DNA of 64,000 nt from Marinibacterium sp. (GTDB lineage Bacteria > Pseudomonadota > Alphaproteobacteria > Rhodobacterales > Rhodobacteraceae): NCBI GenBank assembly GCA_017643305.1, contig JAEPNQ010000001.1:62001-126000 (forward strand), given 5' to 3'. A program made the translations under genes and the position numbers. Below, in pieces: positions 27,077 to 36,739 of the stretch; within the stretch, counting starts at the first letter, position 1; every line of letters begins with the position of its first letter. A model generated the notes under the pieces. It was not told the origin of the DNA. It searched no databases and saw only the letters and a program-made list of their open reading frames with translations.

Positions 27077-28258
27077 ATGTCCGACACCCCCCTGCCCGCC
27101 CCAGATGGCGGTGAACCCTACCTCCTGACACCCGGGCCGCTGACCACCTCCTACGCAGTGAAACAGGCGATGCTGAAGGACTGGGGCAGTTGGGATGATG
27201 ATTTCCGCGCCATGACCAGCGTCCTGCGGTCGCGCTTGCTGGACCTGATCGGACCGGGGCGGGATAGCTACGATTGCGTGCCGATCCAGGGTTCGGGCTC
27301 TTTTCTGGTCGAAGCGATGCTGGGCAGCTTCGTGCCGCAGGATGGCAAAGTGCTGGTGCTGGCCAACGGGGCTTATGGCCTGCGCGCAGCCAAGACGCTG
27401 GACTACCTGGGCCGTGCCTGTCATCTGCTGGACATGGGTGATTACCTGCCACCACGAGGCACGGAGGTGGCCGCGATCCTCGCCGACGACCCCGCAATTA
27501 CCCATGTGCTGGCAATCCATTGTGAAACCTCATCGGGCATCCTGAACCCGGTGGAGGAAATCGCCGCCGCCACCCGTGCCGCGGGCCGCAAGCTGCTGAT
27601 CGACAGCATGTCTGCCTTTGGCGCACTGCCGCTGGACCCCGAGGCGCTGGGATGCGCTGCGTTTGTCTCCTCCGCCAACAAATGTATCGAAGGCGTGCCC
27701 GGTTTTGGCTTTGTCATCTGCCGCAAGGATGAGCTGGCTGCCAGCAAAGGCAATTCCCATTCGCTGGCCTTGGACGTGCATGCGCAATGGGAAACGATGG
27801 AAAGCTCCGGCCAGTGGCGGTTCACCCCGCCGACACATGTGGTCGCCGCCTTCCTGACCGCGCTGGATGCGCATGCATCCGAGGGCGGCGTCGCAGGCCG
27901 GGGCGCGCGTTACCTCAAAAACCGCGACACACTGGTCCCTGCTATGCGCGCGCTGGGGTTCGAAACCCTGCTGGATGATCGCTGGCTGTCACCCATCATC
28001 GTGACCTTCTTCTGCCCGGCTGACCCGAAATTCGACTTTGCCCGCTTTTACGACGCCATGAAGGCGCGTGGATTCATCATATACCCCGGCAAGCTGACCG
28101 TCGTGGACAGCTTCCGTGTCGGATGCATCGGGCAGATGGACCACCACGTGATGACCCGTGTGGCCCAAGCCGCTGCTGAGGCGCTGACTGAAATGGGCGT
28201 GACCTCGGCCGCGCCCCCCGCTACTGCCCTTGAAGAAAAGAAACGTCTTGCCGCCTGA
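27077..28258 (+). CDS. phnW: 2-aminoethylphosphonate:pyruvate transaminase
   Basis: The 393-residue class-V PLP aminotransferase has the AEP-transaminase opening YLLTPGPLTTSYAVKQAML, the phosphonate-binding region, and PLP lysine K202 in SSANKCIEGVPGFGF. It transfers the amino group of 2-aminoethylphosphonate to pyruvate, giving phosphonoacetaldehyde and alanine. It is the first gene of phnW-phnA-phnY; phnA follows after 10 bp. Slightly longer than usual because of a charged C-terminal tail (ALEEKKRLAA). Confidence 0.96.
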   Translation: MSDTPLPAPDGGEPYLLTPGPLTTSYAVKQAMLKDWGSWDDDFRAMTSVLRSRLLDLIGPGRDSYDCVPIQGSGSFLVEAMLGSFVPQDGKVLVLANGAYGLRAAKTLDYLGRACHLLDMGDYLPPRGTEVAAILADDPAITHVLAIHCETSSGILNPVEEIAAATRAAGRKLLIDSMSAFGALPLDPEALGCAAFVSSANKCIEGVPGFGFVICRKDELAASKGNSHSLALDVHAQWETMESSGQWRFTPPTHVVAAFLTALDAHASEGGVAGRGARYLKNRDTLVPAMRALGFETLLDDRWLSPIIVTFFCPADPKFDFARFYDAMKARGFIIYPGKLTVVDSFRVGCIGQMDHHVMTRVAQAAAEALTEMGVTSAAPPATALEEKKRLAA

Positions 28259-28268
28259 AGGACCGCCT

Positions 28269-29516
28269 ATGACTGTGACCGCGAATGACCGCACCTATGC
28301 CCAACCAGCAACCTGCGCCGTGGCGATTTGCCTTGACGGTTGTGAACCCGCCTACCTGGAGGAAGCCATCGCACGCGGGCTGATGCCCACGCTGAAACGC
28401 ATCCAAGCAACCGGCACCGACCGGCTGGCGCATTCGGTGATCCCCAGCTTCACCAACCCCAACAACATGTCCATCGCCACCGGCCGCCCCCCGGTCGTGC
28501 ACGGGATCTGCGGCAACTTCCTCTATGACCCGGAAACGGGCGAAGAGGTGATGATGAACGATGTCCGCTTCCTGCGGGCGCCGACGATCTTTTCCCAGTT
28601 CTACGCCGCCGGGGCCCGCGTGGCCGTGGTAACCGCCAAGGACAAGCTGCGCGCGCTGCTGGGCGACGGGCTGGGCTTTGATGAAGATCGGGCGATCTGC
28701 TTTTCCTCCGAACGCTCCGATCAGGCAACAAAAGCGGCCAATGGCATCGACGACGCCAGCGCTTGGCTGGGCCGTCCGGTGCCCGAGGTGTATTCTGCGG
28801 ATCTGAGCGAGTTTGTCTTTGCCGCAGGCGTCAAGTTGCTGAAGGAATGGAAGCCGGATGTGATGTATCTGTCGACGACGGATTACATCCAGCACAAGTT
28901 CGCGCCCGATGAAAAAGGCGCGCTGGATTTCTATGAGATGTTCGATGGCTACCTGGCCACGCTTGATGCCATGGGCGCAGCGATTGTCATCACAGCTGAC
29001 CACGGGATGAAACCCAAACATGACATAAACGGCGATCCAGCCGTGATCTATGTGCAGGATGTGCTGGACGGCTGGCTGGGCGAAGCCGCCGCGCGCGTGA
29101 TCCTGCCGATCACCGACCCCTACGTGGTGCATCACGGCGCCTTGGGCAGTTTTGCCACTGCCTATCTGCCCAACGGAGCGGACCGCGACGACATCATCAC
29201 CCGCCTGCGCGCCCTTCCCGAAATGCTGGAGGTGCTGTCGCGAGAAGAGGCTGTGGCGAAATACGAACTCCCCGCCGACCGCATTGGCGATCTGACTATG
29301 GTGTCGACCGAAAACATGACCCTCGGCACCAGCGCCGACCGCCACGATCTGGCCGCGCTGAAAGAACCGCTGCGCAGCCACGGCGGACTGACCGAGCAGG
29401 AGGTGCCGTTCATCGTGAACCGCATGCTGGACCTGCCAAACGCCCCGGTACTGCGTAATTTTGATGCGTTCTTCTACGCCTGCGCTGCCGCCGCACTGCA
29501 GGAGGTGTCCGCATGA
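28269..29516 (+). CDS. phnA: Phosphonoacetate hydrolase
   Basis: The 415-residue alkaline-phosphatase-superfamily enzyme cleaves the C-P bond of phosphonoacetate to acetate and phosphate. Two-zinc site residues are visible: D23 (CLDGCEP), nucleophile T62 ([11 protein letters not shown]), the D/H pair in [11 protein letters not shown] in TADHGMKPK and the late His in [12 protein letters not shown]. The start at 28269 has AAGGA upstream. Its TGA overlaps the ATG of phnY. Confidence 0.95.
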   Translation: MTVTANDRTYAQPATCAVAICLDGCEPAYLEEAIARGLMPTLKRIQATGTDRLAHSVIPSFTNPNNMSIATGRPPVVHGICGNFLYDPETGEEVMMNDVRFLRAPTIFSQFYAAGARVAVVTAKDKLRALLGDGLGFDEDRAICFSSERSDQATKAANGIDDASAWLGRPVPEVYSADLSEFVFAAGVKLLKEWKPDVMYLSTTDYIQHKFAPDEKGALDFYEMFDGYLATLDAMGAAIVITADHGMKPKHDINGDPAVIYVQDVLDGWLGEAAARVILPITDPYVVHHGALGSFATAYLPNGADRDDIITRLRALPEMLEVLSREEAVAKYELPADRIGDLTMVSTENMTLGTSADRHDLAALKEPLRSHGGLTEQEVPFIVNRMLDLPNAPVLRNFDAFFYACAAAALQEVSA

Positions 29517-30964
29517 CACAAGTTTCCCAACCCATCCGCCACGACTCCATGCGCATTGGCGGCGAAAAGGTCGATACCGACGCCCGGATCGAGGTACGCT
29601 ATCCTTACACCAATGAGGTCATCGGCACTGTTCCTGCAGGGGATGCCAGCCACGCCGCCCGCGCCTTTGAAATCGCTGTAGGCTATACCTCCACCCTGAC
29701 CCGCTATGAACGCCAGCAGATCCTGTTCCGCGCCGCCGAACTGATCCGCGACCGGCGCGAGGAAATTGCCCATTGGCTGACGCTGGAACTGGGCATCTGC
29801 AAGCAGCACAGCCTTTATGAAGCAGGTCGTAGCTACGACGTGTTCACGCTGGCGGGCCAGCTGGTCATTCAGGATGATGGGCAGATCTTCTCCTGCGATC
29901 TGACCCCACAGGGCAAGGCACGCAAGATCTACACCAAGCGTGAACCGGTGCGGGCGATCTCCGCCATCACACCGTTCAACCATCCGCTCAACATGGTCGC
30001 GCACAAGATCGCGCCCTCGATTGCCACGAACAATTGCCTGGTGTGCAAACCGACTGAGCTGACTCCGCTAACGGCGATTACCCTGGCCGATATCCTCTAT
30101 GAGGCCGGCCTGCCCCCCGAGATGTTCCAGATCGTCACCGGATGGCCCAAGGACATCGGCGACGCTATGGTCACCGACCCGAATATCGATGTCATCACCT
30201 TCACCGGCGGCGTGCCGGTGGGCAAGATGATCGCCGAAAAGGCAGGCTACAGACGAGCCGCGCTGGAACTTGGCGGGAACGACCCGCTGATCATTCTAAA
30301 CGACCTGGATGATGCCGACCTGGACAAGGCTGCCACCATCGCCGTGGCCGGGGCCACCGGCAATTCCGGCCAGCGCTGTACCGCCGTAAAACGCATCCTT
30401 GTGCAGGAAAGCGTGGCCGACCGGTTCGTGCCGATGGTGCTGGAAAAGGCCAAGGCCATCCGCTTTGGCGACCCGATGGATCCGGACACGCAGCTGGGCT
30501 GCGTGATCCACGCGCAGGCGGCGGAACTGTTCGAAAACCGCGTGTTGCAGGCGGCGGAGGGCGGCGCAGAAATCCTGTATCACCCTGAACGGCAAGGTGC
30601 CTTGCTGCCACCAATCGTGGTAGATCGCGTGTCGCATGACAGCGAACTGGTCATGGAAGAAACCTTTGGCCCCATCGTGCCCATTGTGCGTGTCCCGGAT
30701 GACGACGCAGAGGTGATGCGGATTTCCAACTCGACCGATTTCGGCCTGTCCTCCGGCGTCTGCACCAATGATTTCCGGCGCATGCAGGCCTTTATCGAAG
30801 GGTTGAACGTGGGCACTGTGAACATCTGGGAAGCGCCCGGCTACCGGATCGAGATGTCGCCATTCGGAGGTATCAAGGACAGCGGCAATGGCGTGAAGGA
30901 AGGCGTGCTGGAAGCTATGAAATTCTTCACCACGGTCAAGACCTATTCCCTGCCCTGGCCGTAG
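29513..30964 (+). CDS. phnY: Phosphonoacetaldehyde dehydrogenase
   Basis: The 483-residue NAD-dependent aldehyde dehydrogenase has general base E252 (ALELGGNDP) and catalytic C289 ([12 protein letters not shown]). It oxidises phosphonoacetaldehyde to phosphonoacetate, feeding PhnA. The 4-bp overlap with phnA and the order W-A-Y match the degradative operon known from Sinorhizobium and marine bacteria. Confidence 0.95.
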   Translation: MTQVSQPIRHDSMRIGGEKVDTDARIEVRYPYTNEVIGTVPAGDASHAARAFEIAVGYTSTLTRYERQQILFRAAELIRDRREEIAHWLTLELGICKQHSLYEAGRSYDVFTLAGQLVIQDDGQIFSCDLTPQGKARKIYTKREPVRAISAITPFNHPLNMVAHKIAPSIATNNCLVCKPTELTPLTAITLADILYEAGLPPEMFQIVTGWPKDIGDAMVTDPNIDVITFTGGVPVGKMIAEKAGYRRAALELGGNDPLIILNDLDDADLDKAATIAVAGATGNSGQRCTAVKRILVQESVADRFVPMVLEKAKAIRFGDPMDPDTQLGCVIHAQAAELFENRVLQAAEGGAEILYHPERQGALLPPIVVDRVSHDSELVMEETFGPIVPIVRVPDDDAEVMRISNSTDFGLSSGVCTNDFRRMQAFIEGLNVGTVNIWEAPGYRIEMSPFGGIKDSGNGVKEGVLEAMKFFTTVKTYSLPWP

Positions 30965-31046
30965 CGCGGTGCTTTCAGTCAGGTAAAACCCTTCCCGCAA
31001 AGGCCCAGATTATTCGCTGTATAATCCTGGCCGTCGAGAGGTCGCG

Positions 31047-32390
31047 ATGAAACATACCGAAGGCGATGCCAACACATCGGTTGCCCGTGCCACATGGGAC
31101 AGTGCGGCGGTCGACCCTCAAACCCGCGACCTGTTGGACCGGGACGCACGCGCCTTTCTGCATCAGTCGCTTAGCTCACCCTGCCTGTCCACCATCGTGC
31201 GCGCAGAAGGGATCTGGATCGAAGATACCGCCGGTCGACGGTTCATGGATTTTCATGGCAATTCCGTGCATCACCTCGGTTATGGCCACCCACACGTGGT
31301 GGCTGCCATCAAGGACCAGCTGGACAGCCTGCCATTTTCGCCCCGACGGTTCACCAATGACGTGTCGGTCACACTGGCCGAACGGCTCGGGCAACTGGCA
31401 CCCGCTGGGCTCGACAAGGTGCTCTTCACCACCGGTGGTTCGGATGCCATCGAAGTTGCGCTCAAAATCGCTCGCGCGGCAACCGGGCGGTTCAAGACAC
31501 TGAGCTTCTGGGATAGTTTCCATGGCGCGGGCTTTGGTGCGGCCTCTGTCGGGGGTGAAGCCACGTTCCGCAGCCATATCGCCGGGCCGCTTCTGCCGGG
31601 GGCCGAACATATCGCTCCATTCCATTGCTATCATTGCGCCTATGGCCATCCCGGCCCGGACCAGTGCGGGCTGGCCTGCGCCAGAATGGTGGACTATGTG
31701 CTGGGCCGCGAGGGCGACGTGGCAGCCGTGATCGCCGAACCGATGCGCGCCACTCCCGTGGTACCTCCGCCCGGCTACTGGCAGGCCGTGCAAGCCGCCT
31801 GTCATCGGCATGGAACCTTGCTGATCATGGATGAGATCCCCACTGGGCTGGGCAAAACGGGTCAGTTCTTTGCCTTTGGCCATGACGGGATCACGCCAGA
31901 CATCGTCACCTTGGGCAAGGCATTGGGCGGTGGGGTCCTGCCGCTGGCCGCCGTTGTGGCGCGGTCCGATCTGGATGTGGCTGGGGAGTTTGCAATCGGG
32001 CACTACACCCACGAAAAGAACCCGGTCACCGCGCGGGCAGGGCTGGCTACGCTGCAGGTGATCGAGGAAGACGGGCTGGTCGATCGCGCGGCGCGACTGG
32101 GCACGGCCGCGATAGACCGTCTGCGCGACAGTCTGGGCACCCTGCCCCATGTTGGTGACATTCGTGGGCGCGGGCTGATGTTTGGCGTGGAGATCGTAAC
32201 CGACTGCGACAGCCGCCAACCAGACCCGGGAAGGGCTGAGCGCATCTTCTATGCCTGTCTGGCCGAAGGTCTTAGTTTCAAGATCAGCGCGGGAAATGTG
32301 CTGACCCTGTCGCCGCCCATGGTGATCGCCGAGGCCGACCTTCACCGTGCATTAAAAATTGTGGAAACCGCCATTCGCGACATCGCCTGA
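31047..32390 (+). CDS. pbfA: Class-III PLP enzyme of the PbfA type (1-hydroxy-2-aminoethylphosphonate ammonia-lyase)
   Basis: The 447-residue fold-type-I PLP protein looks like an ornithine/4-aminobutyrate aminotransferase, with PLP lysine K291 (VTLGKALGGGVLP) and a cysteine-rich stretch APFHCYHCAYGHPGPDQCG typical of the subgroup encoded beside phnW/phnY. Characterised members (PbfA) deaminate (R)-1-hydroxy-2-aminoethylphosphonate to phosphonoacetaldehyde, which widens the substrate range of the pathway. Here it sits 82 bp after phnY in the same direction. Assignment rests on neighbourhood and general features, so a plain aminotransferase remains possible. Confidence 0.75.
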   Translation: MKHTEGDANTSVARATWDSAAVDPQTRDLLDRDARAFLHQSLSSPCLSTIVRAEGIWIEDTAGRRFMDFHGNSVHHLGYGHPHVVAAIKDQLDSLPFSPRRFTNDVSVTLAERLGQLAPAGLDKVLFTTGGSDAIEVALKIARAATGRFKTLSFWDSFHGAGFGAASVGGEATFRSHIAGPLLPGAEHIAPFHCYHCAYGHPGPDQCGLACARMVDYVLGREGDVAAVIAEPMRATPVVPPPGYWQAVQAACHRHGTLLIMDEIPTGLGKTGQFFAFGHDGITPDIVTLGKALGGGVLPLAAVVARSDLDVAGEFAIGHYTHEKNPVTARAGLATLQVIEEDGLVDRAARLGTAAIDRLRDSLGTLPHVGDIRGRGLMFGVEIVTDCDSRQPDPGRAERIFYACLAEGLSFKISAGNVLTLSPPMVIAEADLHRALKIVETAIRDIA

Positions 32391-32426
32391 GTTGCACTTG
32401 CGCCGCGCCTTGCTAAAGCTGGCAGG

Positions 32427-34409
32427 ATGAATGACCTGTCCCCTTCCTTGCATCTCGCCGTTGATGGTGGCGGCACCCGGTCGCGGCTGGCGTTGAGCGA
32501 CGGGTTGACCGTGCACGTGGTCGAAGGCGGCCCGGCTAATGTGTCGTCAGACTTTGACGACGCGATTGTACGTCTTCGCACCGGACTGAATCAGTTAGCC
32601 GAGGTGGCGGGCTTGATGCCCGAGGCGCTGGAGCAGATACCTGCCTATCTGGGGCTGGCTGGTGTCACTGGACCAGAGATGGCGGCTCGGGTCGCTGCCG
32701 CATTGCCATTGACCCACGCGATCGTGGAAGAAGACCGCATGGCCGCGTTGGAGGGCGCACTGGGGCCCGGACCGGGTGCCATTGCGCATTGCGGTACCGG
32801 GTCGTTTCTGGGGCTGCGGGCCGATGGCGCGGTTCGGTTCACAGGTGGGCTTGGCCCGGTACTGGGGGACGAAGCCTCCGCCCATTGGGTGGGCCGTCAC
32901 GCGCTGGCGCGCTGTGCAGAAGCGGACTGCCCGTTCGCCCGCGCCATGCAGGATCAGTTTGGCGGTGTCGCCGGGATCATCGCCTTTGCCGGCGTCGCGG
33001 ATCAGGCGGCCATGGGTGCGCTTGCACCAGAGGTTACACGCGCCGCTGCAACCGGAGACGCAGTGGCCAGCAGCGTCATGCAGGACGGCGCGGATTACAT
33101 CGCGCAGGAGCTGACCCGGATGGGCTGGACGCCGAAGATGTCCCTGTGCCTGACCGGCGGGATTGGGCCGGAATTCGCACCCTGGCTGCCAGAGCAGATG
33201 CAGGCCGCCCTGATGCCCCCGCGCGATGAACCGCTGGCCGGTGCGCTTGCACTGGCGCGTCGGTTCGCGGCCCTGCCCCCAGCGCGCGCAGGCGGGGCGG
33301 TGCAGATCTTTGCAGGTGGCCCGGTATTTGACGGCGAGCGGTTGTGGGATGCACATGCAGCGCGGTTTGTTGGAGGAGAGCTGGAGGCGATCTTGCCAGC
33401 GGCCCATCTGGAGCCCGGCGCGCCCGTGACGCCGCTCAACGGTGACATTTTGAGTGCCGGGTTTGTGGACCTGCAGGCCAATGGCGGCAGCGGGGTGATG
33501 CTGGGCAATGCGGATGAGGCGGGGTTCGCGCGGATCCTGCAGGCGCATCGCAGGTTGGGGACGGTGGCCATGTTGCCAACCCTGATCACAGACACGCCCG
33601 AAGTCACACGGGCCGTGATAGCAAGGGCCATCGCATCCAGCGATCACGGCCTTGCAGGGTTGCATCTGGAAGGCCCGCATCTGGCACAGGCCCGCAAGGG
33701 GGCGCATGACGCGGTACTTATCCGCCCGATGACGGAGCCAGACCTGCAGGCGCTTGTTGCGGCCGCAAAGGCTCTGCCTGCCCTGATGGTCACACTGGCT
33801 CCGGAAAACGTGACGCAGGACCAGGTACAACGGTTGGCCGCGGCGGGCGTGATCGTGTCGCTCGGTCATACGGACGCGGATTTTGACACCTGCATGGACT
33901 ATATCGACGCAGGCGCCTCCATTTTCACTCATCTTTTCAACGCAATGAGCCCACTTGACCATCGTGCGCCCGGTGCCGTGGGCGCGGCGCTGTCCCATGG
34001 CGGGGCGTCGGCAGGGCTGATTGCGGATGGCGTCCATGTGCACCCGGCGGCCATGCGCGCGGCCCACACGGCCAAGTCTGGGCCGGGGGAATTGTTTCTG
34101 GTGACTGATGCCATGGCTGTTGCGGGGACAACCGACATGAGTTTCATGTTGGGTGGGCGGCAGATCACCCGCAAAGGCGGCAGTTTGCAGCTGAGCGATG
34201 GCACGTTGGCGGGCGCGGACCTGACCATGCCACGCGCGGTGGCGCAGTATTGCGCCGCCTGCGGGCTATCGCTGGAGCGCGGGTTGCAGGCAGCAATCAC
34301 AGTGCCCTCGCGGTTGATCGGGCGGGTCCCACGACGCAGGCAGATCGCGGATTTCATTCGCATCAAGGCTGATCTGAGCAGCGCTACGCCGGTCCTCCCA
34401 GTTGTCTGA
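32427..34409 (+). CDS. Fused N-acetylglucosamine kinase and GlcNAc-6-phosphate deacetylase
   Basis: The 660-residue protein joins two enzymes. Residues 1-290 are a BadF/BadG-type GlcNAc kinase: phosphate loops DGGGTRSRLALSDG and HCGTGSFLGL, GDEASAHWVGR and LTGGIGPEFAPWL. Residues about 292-660 are a NagA amidohydrolase starting FAGGPVFDGERLW, with metal and substrate sites GLHLEGPHL, SLGHTDADFD, THLFNAMSPLDHR and LVTDAMAVAG. The product would phosphorylate GlcNAc and deacetylate it to glucosamine-6-P in one polypeptide. Both halves are near full length (normal about 300 and 375). It follows the pbfA-like gene by 36 bp; a link to recycling of wall sugars or AEP-decorated glycans is speculation. 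Confidence 0.9.
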   Translation: MNDLSPSLHLAVDGGGTRSRLALSDGLTVHVVEGGPANVSSDFDDAIVRLRTGLNQLAEVAGLMPEALEQIPAYLGLAGVTGPEMAARVAAALPLTHAIVEEDRMAALEGALGPGPGAIAHCGTGSFLGLRADGAVRFTGGLGPVLGDEASAHWVGRHALARCAEADCPFARAMQDQFGGVAGIIAFAGVADQAAMGALAPEVTRAAATGDAVASSVMQDGADYIAQELTRMGWTPKMSLCLTGGIGPEFAPWLPEQMQAALMPPRDEPLAGALALARRFAALPPARAGGAVQIFAGGPVFDGERLWDAHAARFVGGELEAILPAAHLEPGAPVTPLNGDILSAGFVDLQANGGSGVMLGNADEAGFARILQAHRRLGTVAMLPTLITDTPEVTRAVIARAIASSDHGLAGLHLEGPHLAQARKGAHDAVLIRPMTEPDLQALVAAAKALPALMVTLAPENVTQDQVQRLAAAGVIVSLGHTDADFDTCMDYIDAGASIFTHLFNAMSPLDHRAPGAVGAALSHGGASAGLIADGVHVHPAAMRAAHTAKSGPGELFLVTDAMAVAGTTDMSFMLGGRQITRKGGSLQLSDGTLAGADLTMPRAVAQYCAACGLSLERGLQAAITVPSRLIGRVPRRRQIADFIRIKADLSSATPVLPVV

Positions 34410-34423
34410 GGCATAGAAGACCG

Positions 34424-34468
34424 AAAACTTTGAAAGTTTCCAGACCGTTTTCTTTCAAAAAAACCGGT
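34424..34468. terminator. Two hairpins between convergent nagKA-type and kynUB-type genes
   Basis: AAACTTT-G-AAAGTTT (34425-34439) and an imperfect ACCGTTTTCTTT/CAAAAAAACCGGT element (34444-34468) lie between converging stop codons. They are likely terminators. Confidence 0.5.
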
Positions 34469-34505
34469 GTACCAGACCCAATTGCGTACAACCGGCAACC
34501 TGACC

Positions 34506-36485
34506 TTAGCCCGGAACCAATGCCAGCGCGCGGATCGGGCTGCCAGTGCCATGCTCGATCTTCAGCGGCGCTGCGATCAGGATCGCGCCCTTGGGCGGCA
34601 GCTGATCCAGATGCGCCAGTGAGGCCAGACCAAAGCAGTTGTCGCGGTGCAGGTAGTTATGCGCCGGATAGGGCGTGGAAAAATCACCCGCAAGCCCGGC
34701 ATCCGTGCCGATGCATTGCGTGCCCCAGCCCACGATACCGCGGGTCAACAGAAGGTCCATGCATTCCGGCGTGGGGCCGGGGCTGTGCGCCTTACCGTTT
34801 TCGTCTTCATTCAGGAAAGCAACCGGGTCGTCCGCCCGTTTGTCCCAGTCCGTGCGCATGACAACCCATTCGCCAGGGTTGATCTGGCCATGCTCGGCTT
34901 CCCAGTCCAGCACATGGTCGGGGGTCAGCAGGAAATCAGGGTCTGCAGCGGATTGCGTGGAACAGTCGATCACGTTAATCGGCGCTATCAGGCGCTGCAC
35001 ATCCAACGTGTCGGTATAACCGTCTTCGAAATCCTTGCCGGTGATCCAATGATGCGGTGCATCAAAATGCGTGCCGGAATGTTCGCCCAGCACCATCCAG
35101 TTCCAGGCAAAAAACGGCCCGTCCTTGTCATATTCGCTGATCCGATGGATTTCGACCTTGGGGGTGTTTTTGGCAAAATCTTCGTCCAGCCGAAGGATCG
35201 GCGTGTTCGGTCCCAGTGGCCCGGTCAGGTCGACAACCTGCACCCCACCATTCATCAAAAGAGGGCCCAACGCGCCCAGCGTATCGGTGCCTGTCATGTC
35301 GCCTCCTCCAGACATATTGCGCGGATAGCGGCGGCTTCGCACCTCCATCGTGCGTTCGATGATGTCAAAAACCTGATCAACCGCATCAGACTCTGTCACG
35401 AAGCCCGGTGACATGCGCATAACATGGTCGCGGTGATCAACCGACAATCCTTCGATCCGCAGCGCGCCCACCATGGCGGCGGCTTCAGATTTATGGGGCA
35501 GTTTCATCATGATCGATCCACCGCGCCGGTTGGCATCGCGCGGGGTGGTCAGGGGGAAGCCCAGCCGGTCTGCATGGTAGATGATCTGCCCACAAAGGGC
35601 CTGGTTATGCGCCACCAGCGCTGCGCGGTCCTGCTGGGAATGCCATTTCAGCGCGGGCACTGAGGCGACCGCCGCCATCACCCCCGGCGTGCCATTATCA
35701 AAGCGGCGGATATCGGGCGCATACTCGAACTTATCCAGATCCCAGGAAAACGGGTTGTTCTGGGACCACCAGCCGCGCAGTTCCGGCTTGCAATCCAGTA
35801 GCACATCCTTGTCGGCATAGATGATGCCTGCGCCGGGCGTGCCACACATCCATTTCAGGCTGGTAGAGACAACGAAATCCACTTTTGGCTCCATCACATC
35901 AAATGGCAGCAGCCCCGCAACCTGCGTGATGTCGGCACAAATCAGGCTGCCCATGTCACGGCCATGGGCCACCAGCCGCGCCAGATCGCAACGGGCGGAC
36001 GCAGTGGAAGTGACCCATGTCAGCAGGGCAAAACCCACATCTCGACCCCACTGGTCAATGAAATCTTCGTCCCGCACCCAGGTTTCGCCATCGCGCAGGG
36101 GTACGGTGTGCAGGGTGAAGCCCAGCCTTTCGGACAGCCCTTTCAGAAGAAAATGCAGCGATGGAAAGCAATCCGCCCCCACCAGCACCTTCTTGCCCCG
36201 CAGGGCGCCTTCGGGCAGCGCGGCGATGATCGTGGCCAGCCCCGAGGTGACATTTTCAGTGGTCGTCATGCTGCCGCGCGGGGCATTCAACAGCCCACGC
36301 CACAGATCGACAAACGCCTTGCGGCGCAGCAGCGCATAGCCCCATTGTTCATCATCCAGTGCGCCCCAGCTTTGCGCGAATGCCGACATCTCAGCTTCGA
36401 GATCGGCCACCTTGCCCGGGTACATCCCTATGGAATGATACAGAAAATACCCCGCTCCCTGATCGTTTTTCAGCCGTTCATCCAT
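34506..36485 (-). CDS. Kynureninase fused in frame to a cyclase-family (KynB-like) kynurenine formamidase
   Basis: The 659-residue frame covers two enzymes. Residues 1 to about 390 are a class-V PLP protein of the kynureninase type (MTTTENVTSGLATIIAALP, VSTSLKWMCGTPGAGII with PLP lysine K211, RFDNGTPGVMA). Residues 397-659 are a metal-dependent cyclase-family hydrolase (VVDLTGPLGPNTPILRL, GEHSGTHFDAPHHW) like KynB arylformamidase. At the join an AGGAGG lies 5 nt before an internal ATG (35297), as if two genes had merged by loss of a stop, so separate translation of the second half is also possible. Together they would take N-formylkynurenine to anthranilate and alanine. The start at 36485 (MDERLKNDQG) fits kynureninase homology; the open frame upstream is not family-like. 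No tryptophan dioxygenase is in the window. Confidence 0.85.
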   Translation of the reverse strand: MDERLKNDQGAGYFLYHSIGMYPGKVADLEAEMSAFAQSWGALDDEQWGYALLRRKAFVDLWRGLLNAPRGSMTTTENVTSGLATIIAALPEGALRGKKVLVGADCFPSLHFLLKGLSERLGFTLHTVPLRDGETWVRDEDFIDQWGRDVGFALLTWVTSTASARCDLARLVAHGRDMGSLICADITQVAGLLPFDVMEPKVDFVVSTSLKWMCGTPGAGIIYADKDVLLDCKPELRGWWSQNNPFSWDLDKFEYAPDIRRFDNGTPGVMAAVASVPALKWHSQQDRAALVAHNQALCGQIIYHADRLGFPLTTPRDANRRGGSIMMKLPHKSEAAAMVGALRIEGLSVDHRDHVMRMSPGFVTESDAVDQVFDIIERTMEVRSRRYPRNMSGGGDMTGTDTLGALGPLLMNGGVQVVDLTGPLGPNTPILRLDEDFAKNTPKVEIHRISEYDKDGPFFAWNWMVLGEHSGTHFDAPHHWITGKDFEDGYTDTLDVQRLIAPINVIDCSTQSAADPDFLLTPDHVLDWEAEHGQINPGEWVVMRTDWDKRADDPVAFLNEDENGKAHSPGPTPECMDLLLTRGIVGWGTQCIGTDAGLAGDFSTPYPAHNYLHRDNCFGLASLAHLDQLPPKGAILIAAPLKIEHGTGSPIRALALVPG

Positions 36486-36739
36486 CGCTGCACCGCTTGT
36501 CCGCACGTCATTATCAGACTCCAGAATGACCCTGCTGCGCCGGGAAATGAAGCCCGAAAGTGGCCAGCAACCGGACTTATGTGATCGCGACGGATGTTGA
36601 CCCGATCGAAGTCTTTTCCCACGGAGGCCACACTTGGTGACAGGTTGGAGCGCTGCATACGAGCGACAGTGCCAAGGTCCGCGCAGCACACAAGGAGGTG
36701 CAGGCCACACGCGACCGGCAGCGGCGCGGGGCCTGAGGC

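Noticed and set aside
28221-29519. 432-residue open frame antisense to phnA
   Set aside because: It mirrors the codon structure of phnA on the other strand, with His/Gln/Arg-rich shadow composition and no family motif.
31176-32345. Long minus-strand frame opposite the PbfA-like gene
   Set aside because: Shadow of the plus-strand gene, which has clear PLP-enzyme motifs.
32595-34067. 490-residue minus-strand frame opposite the kinase-NagA fusion
   Set aside because: Antisense shadow with no ribosome site and unnatural composition.
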